A stretch of 64,000 nucleotides of DNA, taken from the NCBI RefSeq assembly GCF_013618475.1, contig NZ_JABJVN010000001.1, forward strand, positions 744,001 to 808,000, written 5' to 3'. A program made the position numbers and the translations under genes. The notes beneath the pieces are model-generated. The model did no database searches. It was given only the letters and a program-made list of their open reading frames with translations, and had not been told where the DNA came from. Each line of letters opens with the position of its first letter. The stretch's first letter is position 1. Shown in pieces: positions 1 through 10,186 of the stretch. The stretch comes from Saccharibacillus deserti (GTDB lineage Bacteria > Bacillota > Bacilli > Paenibacillales > Paenibacillaceae).

Positions 1-2
1 CC

Positions 3-2987
3 GATCGCGAGGCGCTGCTCGAACGCGGCGTACGGCTTGCGGCCCAGGATTTGATCGACCGGCACCTGCTGAGCGAACGGGAGATACGACCGGATGAAGC
101 GGTGCGGCTGAGTGCCGAGGAAGAAGCCGGCGAAGCGGAAGCGGAAGCCAGACTGCAAGCGCTTCAATCGGAGCACAGCGAAATCGCAAACCGCGGAGCT
201 TCCGCACGCGAGCAGCTGATGACGGATCTTGGCCGTACGCTCGACAATGCGCCGATCATGCCGGCGTCTCTGCGCGATCTGGTGCAGGCCTATCTGGAAG
301 CTTCCGTGCCCGGATTCCGTGCCGGAGGGCTGTTCGGTGCGAAGAAACGGGCGGAGAAGGAACGCGACGAAAGGCTCGAGAGCGTAACCGCCGATTTTGC
401 CGAACGGGTAGAAGCGGGGCTGGATGTGCATGTCCGCGAAAGACTGCGGGCATTCGGACGGGATCTCGGCGTGTGGGATGCCGATCGCGAGAAAGAGCTC
501 GAACGGGCGCTGCCGCGCGTCGAGTCGGTCTGGATTACCGGCCTCCTCAAAGACGGCGCACGTATCTCGCCGGAATACGTCATGAATTTCTCCGGCGAAA
601 TGCGCAGCGATACGCTGAGCCGGTTCCGCAGAGCGGCGCAGGATTTTGCGGACCAACTGCTGGAAAGACGCATGCCGCAGGATGAGGAGAAGCTGGCGGA
701 ACTGGAGAAGCGGATGGCTTCCGCATCGGCGCTGGCGGACAAAGCGCGTCTTCGCCGCGAAGTGCGCGAAGCGCTGGATCATCGCGAAGACGAGCTGACG
801 CAGATGCTTGGAAACCGCGAGGATCTGCCGGTTCGTCAGCTGTTGAAAATAGAAAACCTGCCGGAATCGGGCGGCAGCGAAAATGAAATGTCTACGGCTG
901 CGCCGGACGAAGAAAGCGGAATGCTGTCCGGAGGAATAGGCGCGGGCAATCCGGCCGGGATCGAACGGGCCGCGGACGGCGGGGAATCGGCGAAGCGGGG
1001 CGGACGCGAAGTTTCGCCGACTTCCGTATCCGTCCATTCGGCATCCGAGACGTCGGGACGCTTGGGGATTCTGCATGCGGCGGCGGATCGTCTGCATGAG
1101 GCTTCAAGTCTGCTCGAACCGCTGTCCGCGTTCGGTTCGTCCCTGCGTACGATGCGCGAACGCGAGTCTTCGCTGCGCGGAGGACGCTTCACGCTTGCGC
1201 TGTTCGGAGCGTTCAGCGCCGGCAAATCTTCTTTTGCCAATGCGCTGCTCGGAGACCGGTATCTGCCGGTCTCGCCGCATCCGACAACCGCCGCAATTAA
1301 CCGGATCATGGCGCCGGAGCGCGCCGAAGACCATGGGCGTGCGCTTATTGTCATGAAGACGGGGGAAGAGCTGATGGACGATCTGGCCGACGCCTGCGAG
1401 CTGCTGGGGCTGCACAATCCGTTTACGGGGCGTTGGCGGGCCGAAGTTCGGGCTTTGACGCCGGACCGGATCCATCCGTCGGGACGCGCCCATTACAGCT
1501 TCCTGCGCGCCGCGGATGCGGGATTTGATCGTGCCGAGCCTTTTCTCGGTACGCAAACGCTTGCCGGTCCGGAAGAATTCCGGATGTATGCGGCGACCGA
1601 GAGCTGGGCCTGCTTCGTCAAACGCATCGATCTGTATATCGATTCGGAGTGGACACGCCAGGGCATCGTGCTGGTAGATACGCCGGGAGCGGATTCGGTT
1701 CATGCCCGGCATACGGGTGTCACGTTCGATTATATGAAGAATGCCGACGCGCTTGTCTTCGTGACCTATTACAACCACGCGTTCTCCCGGGCGGACCGCC
1801 AATTCCTGGCGCAGCTCGGGCGTGTCAAAGGCAGCGATACTGTCGACAAGACTTTCTTCATCGTCAATGCTTCCGATCTGGCCGATTCGGAAAAAGAATG
1901 CGCCGGGGTGACGTCGCATCTGGAAGAACGTCTGCGCGGAGAAGGGGTTCTGAACCCGCGGATCTATCCGGTCTCCAGTCTTCGGGCTCTGGCAGGCAAG
2001 CAGGACGCAGCCCTTCCGGCCGACCGTTCGAGCGAAGCCGCGCCGGCGGAAGTTCTTCCGTTCGACCGCTTCGAAGCTTTCGAGCGCGAGTTGATGCATT
2101 TTGCCGCCGAAGAATTGGCAGGTTTGGCCGCATCGGCGGCCGACCGCGAAATCGAAGCGGCCCGCGCGCGTCTGGCCGGCTGGATCGAAGAAGCGGCTCA
2201 GGGCGAGCAGGAGCGGCAGCTTCGACTGGAACGGCTGGGTCGTTCGCTGACCCGGGCCCAGGAGATTGCAGGTCTGGCCGGAGAAGCGGATAAAGCGCCG
2301 GAACTGGCCCGCGAGATCCGGGAACTGCTGTTCCATGTGCGCCAGCGGATCGAATTCCGGTTCGGGGACTGGTTTGCCGAAAGTTTCAATCCGTCTTTGC
2401 TGCATGCGGGAATCGGCGATCTGAAAGCTTCTTTCCTGGCCTGCGGCCGCGAATTGTCGCGGATGGTTGCCCGTGAAGCGGAGAACGAGCTGCTTGCGAC
2501 GGGTCTTCGGATCGAACGCGCCGGTCAGCGGATGCTGGAGGCGGCGCTGGCAGATACACGGGCCCGGCTTGCCGAGCTCGGAACGCCGTTTGACCGATTG
2601 GAGCAGACGGACAGCTCAGCCTGGGAGACGCCGCATATTTCCGAAGTTCAGCTGGGATCCGCTTTGGACTGGGCGTCTCTGTGGCCTTTGTTCAAAAGCC
2701 CCAAAGTCTTTTTTGAGCAGCGCGGCAGAGATGTAGTCCGTGAAGCGGCTTTGGCGACTTTCCGCGAAGCCCTGCAGCAGGTGACCGAAGTCCGGCTGGC
2801 GGAATTCGAGGAATTCTACGGCAGGCAGCTGGCGGACAAATTGTCTATCGAAGCGGGCGTTCTGCGTCAGCAGGCGGAGGAAGCGGCCGAAGGCATCCGG
2901 ATTTCCTTGTCCGATCGGCCGGATACCCCGCTGTGGACTCAAATCGAAAATCGCTTGAAAATGATACTCCAGACGCAAGAGAAATAA
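3..2987 (+). CDS. Dynamin-like GTPase, C-terminal part (5' end outside window)
   Basis: Large GTPase of the bacterial dynamin family, expected at the inner face of the membrane in membrane fusion, repair or stress tolerance. The frame is open to the left edge and the first possible start (TTG at 51) has no clear ribosome binding site, so the gene begins outside the window. A complete GTPase domain is visible: P-loop G-A-F-S-A-G-K-S-S near 1206-1235 and the D-T-P-G switch near 1674-1688. It is preceded by about 390 residues of charged helical sequence and followed by about 400 more. Two-module dynamins such as Bacillus DynA have this shape, so the upstream helical part is probably the stalk of a first module (inference). 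The end is TAA at 2985-2987, followed by a strong terminator. Confidence 0.8.
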   Translation, partial: DREALLERGVRLAAQDLIDRHLLSEREIRPDEAVRLSAEEEAGEAEAEARLQALQSEHSEIANRGASAREQLMTDLGRTLDNAPIMPASLRDLVQAYLEASVPGFRAGGLFGAKKRAEKERDERLESVTADFAERVEAGLDVHVRERLRAFGRDLGVWDADREKELERALPRVESVWITGLLKDGARISPEYVMNFSGEMRSDTLSRFRRAAQDFADQLLERRMPQDEEKLAELEKRMASASALADKARLRREVREALDHREDELTQMLGNREDLPVRQLLKIENLPESGGSENEMSTAAPDEESGMLSGGIGAGNPAGIERAADGGESAKRGGREVSPTSVSVHSASETSGRLGILHAAADRLHEASSLLEPLSAFGSSLRTMRERESSLRGGRFTLALFGAFSAGKSSFANALLGDRYLPVSPHPTTAAINRIMAPERAEDHGRALIVMKTGEELMDDLADACELLGLHNPFTGRWRAEVRALTPDRIHPSGRAHYSFLRAADAGFDRAEPFLGTQTLAGPEEFRMYAATESWACFVKRIDLYIDSEWTRQGIVLVDTPGADSVHARHTGVTFDYMKNADALVFVTYYNHAFSRADRQFLAQLGRVKGSDTVDKTFFIVNASDLADSEKECAGVTSHLEERLRGEGVLNPRIYPVSSLRALAGKQDAALPADRSSEAAPAEVLPFDRFEAFERELMHFAAEELAGLAASAADREIEAARARLAGWIEEAAQGEQERQLRLERLGRSLTRAQEIAGLAGEADKAPELAREIRELLFHVRQRIEFRFGDWFAESFNPSLLHAGIGDLKASFLACGRELSRMVAREAENELLATGLRIERAGQRMLEAALADTRARLAELGTPFDRLEQTDSSAWETPHISEVQLGSALDWASLWPLFKSPKVFFEQRGRDVVREAALATFREALQQVTEVRLAEFEEFYGRQLADKLSIEAGVLRQQAEEAAEGIRISLSDRPDTPLWTQIENRLKMILQTQEK

Positions 2988-3046
2988 TAAGCAAGACCTT
3001 AGGCTCATAAAAACTCTATCTAAAATCCTTTTTTGGCATTAAACTG

Positions 3047-3097
3047 AGAGATATACAAGTAAAGGGCGATCCCTGGCACTTGTATATCTCTTTTTTT
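3047..3097 (+). terminator. Rho-independent terminator after the dynamin gene
   Basis: A perfect 14-bp stem (AGAGATATACAAGT at 3047-3060 against ACTTGTATATCTCT at 3078-3091) is followed by a run of T. It separates the dynamin gene from the GGDEF-EAL gene. Confidence 0.9.
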
Positions 3098-3221
3098 GGT
3101 TTTTATGAGTTTAAAGACTCAAATTGCCGGGTAACTATTACGATAAAAGGCTTAGATGGATGGGAGTATCGGCGCAGTTAGCAAATGCAGGTCCAAAGCT
3201 ATTCAGGCGGGAGAGAAGATC

Positions 3222-5639
3222 ATGAACGACATCCGAGAAATCCTATCATTGAATGGGTTATATTTGACGATTGCACTGCTGGGCTCGATTGCGGCATGTG
3301 CGCTTATTGTGTACGGAGCGGCTTGGAAAAGATCGGAACTGCGGACGGAACGGGTGAAAAAGCGGCAGGGCATCGTCGTGCTGCTGGGCGCCGCCGCTTT
3401 TGGAATCGACCACATCGTGGCCCCCTTATCGCTGAATTTGCAGGTGAGCTTCGATTATTACGCGGTTCACCTGATATTCACCGTGCTCGGCTGCTTGACC
3501 GCGACAGGGCTGGTTCTCCGCTATGCGGTCGTGCCTTCGAACGGAGGGGCGCGATTTTTCTGGACGGGTTTGATTCTGGCGTTTACGATTTTGCTGTTCG
3601 ATTATGCGAATGTGCTGCTGCTGTTCCGTCATCTGGCCGTATGGAATCCCGATCTGGTCGCGATGAACGTGCTGCTGACATTCTGTATCGGGTTTGCCGT
3701 CATGCGGCTGGTCACATTGTCCAACCGCAATCGGGAACACGGTCTTCATTCGCGTTGGAGCCTGCCGGGAATCGTATTATGCGGGTTTGCCCTGTTCGGA
3801 ATTCCGATCTTGTGCGTCCTGTCGGTCCTGCCGCTCGATCTGTATATCCAAACGGGCGAAATTGGCGGAAACCGGGCCTTTTTGCTTCCTTATCTGGTCA
3901 TGCTCGGCGTCGTATGCCTGCTGTTCGCCGTACCGGACGACTTTGTCCGTATTCGCGAGAAACTGCAGGGAATGAAGATCCGGGAGCGCGAACAGCATTA
4001 TATTTCCTTATACGAACATAATCCCGACGGCGTTATCGAATTCGATACCCATGGCGTGGTGACCGGCATGAACGTGGAGGCGGAAATGATCGCGAAGAAA
4101 TCCGGCAAAAAAGTGCTGGACGCCCGCTTCAGCGATCTGTTCTCCGGCGAACAAAGACGCATGGTTGCCGAACACATGAAGCTTGTACTCGGAGGAACTC
4201 CCGGGACCGCCGAGATTGATCTGGCCGGACTCGACGGGCATATTCAATCTTACGCGCTGACTTCGCTTCCGATCGTTGTGGATCGCAGCGTCGTAGGCGC
4301 TTATAGTATCGTCAAGAACGTTACCAAGCGGAAAAGGGATCAGGAAACGATTCGGCATCTTGCTTATCATGACGAATTGACCGGGTTGTCCAACCGCCGT
4401 TCGTTCGAAGTCACGCTGGAGCGTTACGCGAATTACGGAGACCGGAAGCCTGAACCTTTTACCCTGCTTTTTATCGATCTGGACCGATTCAAGCGGGTGA
4501 ACGACTTTTTCGGTCATGCTTTCGGAGACCTGGTTATCAAGCAGGCGAGCCGATTGATCAAGGAATGTATTCCTTCCGATGCGTTTCTGGCCCGGATGGG
4601 CGGAGACGAGTTTACGGTCATTCTGCCTTCCGTCTATCGCCGTCAAGAAGCGGAGAAGTGGGCGGGACGTATCGTGGAACGCTTCAACGAACCTTTTGAA
4701 ATCGGCAAGCATACGGTCAAGCTGTCGGCATCGGTCGGCATTTCGCGTTATCCGGATGACGGATTGTCGAGCGAACTGCTGACCAAATACGCGGACTACG
4801 CCATGTATGACGCCAAGCAGAACGGAAGCGCCCAATACCGGTTCTACGATGCGGCAAGCGACCGGACAAGCTTGGCAGAAATGAAGCTGGAACAAGAGCT
4901 TGAGCAGGTGCTCGAACACAATCAGCTGCGTCTCGTGTACCAGCCGAAATTCGATATCCGCAGCGGCCAAGCGATCGGGTACGAAGCGCTGGTACGCTGG
5001 GATCACCCGATTCACGGAGAAATTTCGCCGCTGCGCTTCATTCCGCTGGCCGAGAAAAGCGGCATGATCGTAGCGATCGAACAATGGGTGCTGCGAACAG
5101 CCTGTTTGCAGGCCAAAACCTGGGAGCGTGAAGGCCGCGGTATTCTGCCGATCGCCGTAAACGTGTCGCAGGTGCATCTGATGAAGCCGGACATCTACGA
5201 ATCGATTCTGCAAACGCTGGAAGAAACGGAGTTCGATCCCAAGCTGCTGGAACTCGAGATTACGGAAAGCGCCATGATGCATAACGAAGAGCATGTGATA
5301 GAGATTCTGGATAAACTCAAAGCGGCCGGTATTTCCGTTTCGATGGACGACTTCGGTACCGGATACAGCTCCCTCAGCTATCTGCACAGTTTGCCGATCA
5401 GCTGCCTCAAGATCGATCGCTCGTTTATCCAAAAAATCACGACCGACCGCGACAGCAAAGCCATTGCGGAGATGATTATTTCGATGGCCAGACAGCTTGG
5501 ACTGAAGATCATCGCGGAAGGTGTCGAAACGAGCGAGCAGGCGGCACTGCTGCAGGAGCTTCAATGTTACAACGTGCAGGGATTTTACTACAGCCGGCCG
5601 CTGTCTCCCGAACAGGTCGGCCAAACCCGGGTTTCCTGA
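3222..5639 (+). CDS. Membrane-anchored GGDEF-EAL protein with PAS domain
   Basis: Bifunctional cyclic-di-GMP enzyme of 805 residues. The N-terminal ~230 residues are hydrophobic with about seven membrane segments, followed by a PAS domain (~250-365), a GGDEF domain (~370-535) and an EAL domain (~545-800). The GGDEF motif is intact near base 4600. No RxxD inhibitory site is seen five residues before it. The EAL domain keeps E-A-L, the N of N-V-S-Q, E-I-T-E, D-D-F-G-T-G, the K of L-K-I-D and the E of A-E-G-V-E-T, so phosphodiesterase activity is likely; the net direction cannot be predicted. ATG 3222 is preferred over an in-frame start at 3156 because GGGAGAGAAGATC precedes it. The gene stands alone between two terminators. 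Confidence 0.9.
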   Translation: MNDIREILSLNGLYLTIALLGSIAACALIVYGAAWKRSELRTERVKKRQGIVVLLGAAAFGIDHIVAPLSLNLQVSFDYYAVHLIFTVLGCLTATGLVLRYAVVPSNGGARFFWTGLILAFTILLFDYANVLLLFRHLAVWNPDLVAMNVLLTFCIGFAVMRLVTLSNRNREHGLHSRWSLPGIVLCGFALFGIPILCVLSVLPLDLYIQTGEIGGNRAFLLPYLVMLGVVCLLFAVPDDFVRIREKLQGMKIREREQHYISLYEHNPDGVIEFDTHGVVTGMNVEAEMIAKKSGKKVLDARFSDLFSGEQRRMVAEHMKLVLGGTPGTAEIDLAGLDGHIQSYALTSLPIVVDRSVVGAYSIVKNVTKRKRDQETIRHLAYHDELTGLSNRRSFEVTLERYANYGDRKPEPFTLLFIDLDRFKRVNDFFGHAFGDLVIKQASRLIKECIPSDAFLARMGGDEFTVILPSVYRRQEAEKWAGRIVERFNEPFEIGKHTVKLSASVGISRYPDDGLSSELLTKYADYAMYDAKQNGSAQYRFYDAASDRTSLAEMKLEQELEQVLEHNQLRLVYQPKFDIRSGQAIGYEALVRWDHPIHGEISPLRFIPLAEKSGMIVAIEQWVLRTACLQAKTWEREGRGILPIAVNVSQVHLMKPDIYESILQTLEETEFDPKLLELEITESAMMHNEEHVIEILDKLKAAGISVSMDDFGTGYSSLSYLHSLPISCLKIDRSFIQKITTDRDSKAIAEMIISMARQLGLKIIAEGVETSEQAALLQELQCYNVQGFYYSRPLSPEQVGQTRVS

Positions 5640-5662
5640 ACGAGCGCCCGGCAGCCGACAAG

Positions 5663-5705
5663 ACTCCCCTTACCCGATCGATTGGGATAAGGGGAGTTTT
5701 TTTGA
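5663..5705 (+). terminator. Rho-independent terminator after the GGDEF-EAL gene
   Basis: ACTCCCCTTA-CCC pairs with GGG-ATAAGGGGAGT around a short loop, followed by seven T. Confidence 0.9.
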
Positions 5706-5842
5706 CGAAAATAATTAAAAATAAAATAATATAGTGAAAAATTCATAATAGAATATCCGGATAAAAAACGGAAAAATCGTGTAAAATAAAAACGACACAG
5801 CCGGCATCGAAGCCGGACCATGGAAACGAAGGAGAGAACAAC

Positions 5843-6691
5843 ATGTCCGAATTTCGATTGAAACCGGGAGATACCGTCGCCTTTATCGCATGTTCCGACG
5901 GCCTGGCACCGGCAGACTGCAGCCGGATCGGGGAGCTGGCGGCAAGACTGCGCGCATTCGGTCTTGAAGTCGAAGAAGCCCGAACCTTGATGCGCAGCGC
6001 CGGGCCTTTCAGCGGAACGCCAAGCGAGCGTGCCGGGGAGCTGAACCGTCTCTTTGCCGATCCGCGGATCGCCGCCATTTTCGATCTCTCGGGCGGCGAC
6101 TCGGCCAACCAGATTCTGCCGCTGCTCGATTATGAGAGTATTCGACGCTCGAACAAACCACTATTCGGTCTCAGCGATTTGTCGACCGTACTGAATGCGA
6201 TCGCTTGGAAAAGCGGAATTCGGACGTATCATTACCGGTTGTGGAATTTGATCGGCGCTTACGGAGAGCGGCAGCGCGAAGAGTTTTATCGGACTTTTTT
6301 CGAAGGACTGCCGGATCTGTACAATTTCGATTTCGAATTTCTGCACGGGGAAGATCTGAACGGCGATGTGGCGGGAGGCAATCTGCGCTGTCTGCTCAAA
6401 TTGGCGGGAACGCCGTATTGGCCGGACTTTACGGGTAAAGTGCTGCTGTTGGAATCGCTGGGCGGAGAAGCGAACCGGATCGCTTCACTGCTCGCCCAGC
6501 TGTCCCAAACCGGGGCGTTGGAACGCTGCTCGGGTCTGCTGCTCGGAACGTTTACGGAATTGGAAAGCCGGGGCGAATTCGGGATCGTTCGCGATTATGT
6601 TGGGGAACTGACCCGGAGCCGGCCGATTCCGATTGTGCAATCAACCCGGATCGGACATGGAGAAGACGCGAAATGCATCGTGATTGGTTAG
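5843..6691 (+). CDS. LD-carboxypeptidase, S66 peptidase family
   Basis: Serine carboxypeptidase of 282 residues in the S66 family (LdcA/MccF), which trims the terminal D-residue of murein tetrapeptides or cleaves microcin C7-type acyl-AMP conjugates. The nucleophile is the Ser of G-L-S-D near residue 110, matching the G-Y-S-D motif of the family; a C-terminal G-H-G near residue 271 supplies the His. Length is at the short end of the family. Strong Shine-Dalgarno GAAGGAGAGAACAAC before ATG. The msrAB-type gene follows after 22 bp and is probably cotranscribed. Choice between the murein and MccF-like branches is not possible from the motifs alone. Confidence 0.85.
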   Translation: MSEFRLKPGDTVAFIACSDGLAPADCSRIGELAARLRAFGLEVEEARTLMRSAGPFSGTPSERAGELNRLFADPRIAAIFDLSGGDSANQILPLLDYESIRRSNKPLFGLSDLSTVLNAIAWKSGIRTYHYRLWNLIGAYGERQREEFYRTFFEGLPDLYNFDFEFLHGEDLNGDVAGGNLRCLLKLAGTPYWPDFTGKVLLLESLGGEANRIASLLAQLSQTGALERCSGLLLGTFTELESRGEFGIVRDYVGELTRSRPIPIVQSTRIGHGEDAKCIVIG

Positions 6692-6713
6692 AAGAAAGGA
6701 AGGCGATGAAGCG

Positions 6714-7724
6714 GTGAACATCCGGGGCAGCTGGCTGGACAACAAAAGAACAAGAAAATCCGCGAAAAAGGATACGGTACGCTCGGTGTCTGCGGTCTCG
6801 TCGGAAGCGCCGGCAGAACCCGTATTCGAGCAGGCGACCTTCGCCGGCGGATGCTTCTGGTGTATGGTATCGCCGTTCGACGAACTGCCGGGCATCGTGT
6901 CGGTCGTCTCGGGTTATACCGGAGGCCATACCGAGAATCCTACCTACGAGGAAGTGGGACGAGAGACGACAGGCCATACGGAAGCCGTCCAGATTACGTT
7001 TGATCCCCGGATCTTCCCGTATTCGAGGCTGCTTGAACTTTTCTGGCAGCAGATCGATCCCACCGACGCGGGCGGACAATTTCAAGATCGCGGTTTTTCG
7101 TATCGCGCCGCTATCTTCGCACATAACGAAGAGCAGAAGCGAGAAGCGGAAGCTTCCCGAAAAGCGCTTGCCAAAAGCGGCCGTTTCTCAAGCAAAATCG
7201 TGACCGAGATTGCCGAAGCCGGTCCGTTCTATCCGGCCGAGGAGGAGCATCAGGATTATTACAAACACCGCTTCGGCCATTACCGGCTGTATCGCCAGCA
7301 TTCGGGGCGGGACGAATTCCTGCGCAGTCATTGGCATACGGACCGGGACCGGGAGCGCCTGCGGGGCGAGCTGAACGAAGTGGAATACGAAGTGATCGTA
7401 CTTGGGGAAATGGAGCCGGCTTATGACAATGCCTATTGGAACGAGAGCCGCCGTGGAATCTACGTCGACCGTTTAAGCGGTGATCCGCTGTTCGAATCGG
7501 CGGATAAATACGAGTCCGGCGACGGTTGGCCCGCTTTTTCCAAAACGGGCAGCAGCCATCTGGTACGCCGCGAAGCCGATTTGCGAAACGGCCAGGTTCG
7601 GACCGCCCTCGTCAGCCGGCTGACCGGAGCGAGGTTGGGGTATTTGCTGTACGACGGACCCGGAGAAGAACGGATGCATTACCGGATCAATTCCGCCGCG
7701 CTGCGCTTTATTCCGCAAGATTGA
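6714..7724 (+). CDS. msrA: MsrA-MsrB fusion with degenerate MsrB half
   Basis: Methionine sulfoxide reductase fusion of 336 residues. The MsrA domain (about 36-200) carries the catalytic motif G-C-F-W-C (Cys 47 and 50 counted from GTG 6714). The MsrB domain (about 225-336) is recognisable from its Y-W-N-E, G-I-Y-V-D, G-W-P-A-F and N-S-A-A-L-R-F blocks. In this half the usual R-Y-C-I-N-S reads H-Y-R-I-N-S (Arg codon CGG at 7683-7685), the usual C-G-W-P-S-F reads D-G-W-P-A-F, and H-L-G-H-V-F reads R-L-G-Y-L-L. So catalytic Cys, resolving Cys and both active-site His are absent. MsrA should be active; MsrB should not. GTG 6714 preceded by GAAAGGAAGG is chosen over TTG 6684, which would overlap the upstream gene. 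Confidence 0.85.
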   Translation: MNIRGSWLDNKRTRKSAKKDTVRSVSAVSSEAPAEPVFEQATFAGGCFWCMVSPFDELPGIVSVVSGYTGGHTENPTYEEVGRETTGHTEAVQITFDPRIFPYSRLLELFWQQIDPTDAGGQFQDRGFSYRAAIFAHNEEQKREAEASRKALAKSGRFSSKIVTEIAEAGPFYPAEEEHQDYYKHRFGHYRLYRQHSGRDEFLRSHWHTDRDRERLRGELNEVEYEVIVLGEMEPAYDNAYWNESRRGIYVDRLSGDPLFESADKYESGDGWPAFSKTGSSHLVRREADLRNGQVRTALVSRLTGARLGYLLYDGPGEERMHYRINSAALRFIPQD

Positions 7725-7831
7725 ACAGGGAGCCGGGTGAAATCCGGCTTCAATTCGAGTTTGGGGGTTACGGATTGGGCTGCGGGAGCGTTATAATTAT
7801 GGAATAATCTGATAATCGCTGGAGGAATTCG

Positions 7832-10078
7832 ATGAAAAAAGGAAGAATGTTCTATAAAACGTTTGTTCCGATTTTCCTGCTTGGCGTCGGCCTGGCCGTC
7901 AGCTTCGGGATCTACACGTATTTCCAAACCGTGCGTTCGGTGATCGACAGCGTGGCCGAAGAAAAAAGAACCTCCATCACGCAGACCAAAAATAACCTCG
8001 AACAAAAAATACGAACTATTGAATACGCTTTCAATACATACAGCACGACGAGTTCGTTCGGCGAAGTCGTCGACAATCCGATTACCCAGAAAGATTTCGC
8101 GGCTTACCGCGAAGTCAATTCCCAGTTGAATTATATCGCTACCATGGGGCTGGAAGGAGCGGAATACACCCTGATCAGCCTCAACCGCAACTGGAAAATT
8201 TCGAACGGAACGCTCTCCTATTTGACTACGGAAGAGAAAGACCGGCTGTATGCGCAGTATATCGACAATCGGGAGAAAGGGCTGTTCTGGATCAAGACCG
8301 GCTCGGGGATCCGGTTTGTCAATACGCTGCCGGCTTTCTCTACCCGCAAAGAAGCGATTGCCCTGTCGGATATCTCGCTCGGCACGCTGAACCGGACGAT
8401 GCGCTCCGAAGACGGAGCCCGGATTTTTATATTGAACAAACAGGGCGATTTGATGTACGACACGGAGCAGGACGGTCCGATGCCGGGAGGTCCGCAGAGA
8501 GCCAAATTGGCCGAGGCGGCAGGCGCCGGCGAAGGCAGCGGAGGGATGATCGATTGGGAACCGGAAGGGACCGGCAAATCGCAGCTGATCTATTCGCGTT
8601 CTTCGTATAACAACTGGACGTATTTTACCGTGCTCGATCAGCGGGAGATTGCCGGGGCGCTCCAGACGACGCGCTACGGCCTAATCGCTATGGAGCTTGC
8701 GCTTATTCTGCTGATTGCGGTAGCGGCCTACGTCATCGCGGGCTATTTTACAAAACCGATTCGCCAGATTACGCACAGCCTGCCCCAGCATGCTTCCTTG
8801 ACACCCAAGAACGAGATCGACTGGATCTTGTCTTCGATCAACCGCCTGCTCAGCGAGAAGCAGAGTCTGGAAAGTCTGATGGAAGCGGAGCAGCCGCAGC
8901 TCGAAACGCAGTTCGTATTGAATTTGTTCCGCAGCCGGATTACCGCGGACGAACTGGATCATCAATTGAAGCGCTGGGGCTATGACGGGGGAGAAGCCAG
9001 ACAGTATGTCACCATGCTCGTCCAGCTCGATAATGTGGGCAAGCGGGAAACGCCCGATCGCGACGTTCTTCTGCTCGCCGTGAACAAAATTGCCGAGGAG
9101 ATCGTCCCCGCGCACGGTCGGATGCTGCCCGTTCTTCTGAACGACAATACGCAGGCTACCATTCTGATGTTTGACGGTCTGGACGAAGCGGAGATTCGCC
9201 GGCATATGCTCGATTATGCCAAACGAATCGTGCGTGCGGTCAAAGATTATCTCAAGTTGTCCGTCAGTGTGGGGATCAGCCGGGCCTATCCGAAACTGCT
9301 CAAAAGCCGGGAAGCGTGCGAAATGAGCAAACAGGCGCTGCACCAGCGGCTGAATCTCGGCAAAGAGTCGATCATTTTCTACGCGGATATCGAGAGTGTC
9401 GTTCCGGGACCGGTCCTGCTGCATTATCCGTCCGAACTGGAATCGAAGCTGTTCGATGCGATCCGGATCGGGGACGAGCAGCAGGTATCGGCCGCACTCT
9501 ATCCGCTGTTGGCGGAATTCATGAAGAAAAGCCGTAATTCCATGAATCTGGAAGTCATGCTGATCCGGCTGGTAAACAATTTGATTCAGCTGGAGCAGCT
9601 GCTTGGGATCGAAGTGCTGCTGACAGCCGACAATCATGCGCTGTACCATCGTCTGCTTGAAATCCGCAACCCGGAAGAAGTCGAACGCGTCCTTGTCGAG
9701 CAGGTCATTTTCCCGATGGTGCGCAGTATGGAGAAAAAGACGGCCGAGCAGTTCCGCTGTCTGTCGGAGAAGATCGCCGCCATCGTGCGCGAGGAGTACG
9801 ACCGGGAACTTTCGCTGGAACTGATCGGGGAGCGCCTGCATTACAATCCGAATTACCTCAGCAGCATTTTCAAAAAAGAATTCGGCACGACGTTCAGCGA
9901 TTATCTGATGGGATATCGGCTCGACATGGCCAAGAAGTGGCTGACCGAAACCGATCAAACGGTGAAAGAAATCGCCGAGCGGCTGCAGTATCATAATCCG
10001 CAGAACTTTATCCGCTCTTTCCGCAAAAAAGAACAGGTCACTCCCGGCGTGTACCGCAAGCTGAGACAGAATATGTAG
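7832..10078 (+). CDS. Membrane-bound AraC-family transcriptional regulator
   Basis: One-component regulator of 748 residues, of a type common in Paenibacillaceae beside sugar ABC transporters. A membrane segment at about 8-32 and another at about 285-310 flank an extracytoplasmic Cache-like sensor. A linker and a cytoplasmic middle region follow, then a C-terminal AraC helix-turn-helix pair (about 645-745, with L-S-L-E-L-I-G-E-R-L and N-F-I-R-S-F-R motifs). It faces the pectin transporter and enzymes downstream and is the obvious candidate activator, sensing an oligogalacturonide or its binding protein outside the cell (inference). A TATAAT hexamer lies at 7791-7796. Shine-Dalgarno CTGGAGGAATTCG precedes ATG. 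Confidence 0.88.
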   Translation: MKKGRMFYKTFVPIFLLGVGLAVSFGIYTYFQTVRSVIDSVAEEKRTSITQTKNNLEQKIRTIEYAFNTYSTTSSFGEVVDNPITQKDFAAYREVNSQLNYIATMGLEGAEYTLISLNRNWKISNGTLSYLTTEEKDRLYAQYIDNREKGLFWIKTGSGIRFVNTLPAFSTRKEAIALSDISLGTLNRTMRSEDGARIFILNKQGDLMYDTEQDGPMPGGPQRAKLAEAAGAGEGSGGMIDWEPEGTGKSQLIYSRSSYNNWTYFTVLDQREIAGALQTTRYGLIAMELALILLIAVAAYVIAGYFTKPIRQITHSLPQHASLTPKNEIDWILSSINRLLSEKQSLESLMEAEQPQLETQFVLNLFRSRITADELDHQLKRWGYDGGEARQYVTMLVQLDNVGKRETPDRDVLLLAVNKIAEEIVPAHGRMLPVLLNDNTQATILMFDGLDEAEIRRHMLDYAKRIVRAVKDYLKLSVSVGISRAYPKLLKSREACEMSKQALHQRLNLGKESIIFYADIESVVPGPVLLHYPSELESKLFDAIRIGDEQQVSAALYPLLAEFMKKSRNSMNLEVMLIRLVNNLIQLEQLLGIEVLLTADNHALYHRLLEIRNPEEVERVLVEQVIFPMVRSMEKKTAEQFRCLSEKIAAIVREEYDRELSLELIGERLHYNPNYLSSIFKKEFGTTFSDYLMGYRLDMAKKWLTETDQTVKEIAERLQYHNPQNFIRSFRKKEQVTPGVYRKLRQNM

Positions 10079-10128
10079 CGGTCCGGCTGGGGCTTCAGTT
10101 CGGTTGCACTCCCTGGTGAATCAAGAAA

Positions 10129-10166
10129 GGCCCCGTGCTCCTGTGGGTTCACAGAAGTACGGGGCC
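10129..10166. terminator. Bidirectional hairpin between convergent genes
   Basis: GGCCCCGT-(G)-CT-CCTGTG pairs with CACAG-AGTACGGGGCC with small bulges. It lies between the AraC gene and the oppositely oriented permease. No long T-run is present, so termination strength is uncertain. Confidence 0.6.
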
Positions 10167-10186
10167 TGCTTGCGAAACGGCGGGAA

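Noticed and set aside
3125-3221. Possible cyclic-di-GMP (GEMM) riboswitch before the GGDEF-EAL gene
   Set aside because: A few words resemble the GEMM core, such as CAAAGC, but the conserved order of blocks and the tetraloop receptor are not there.
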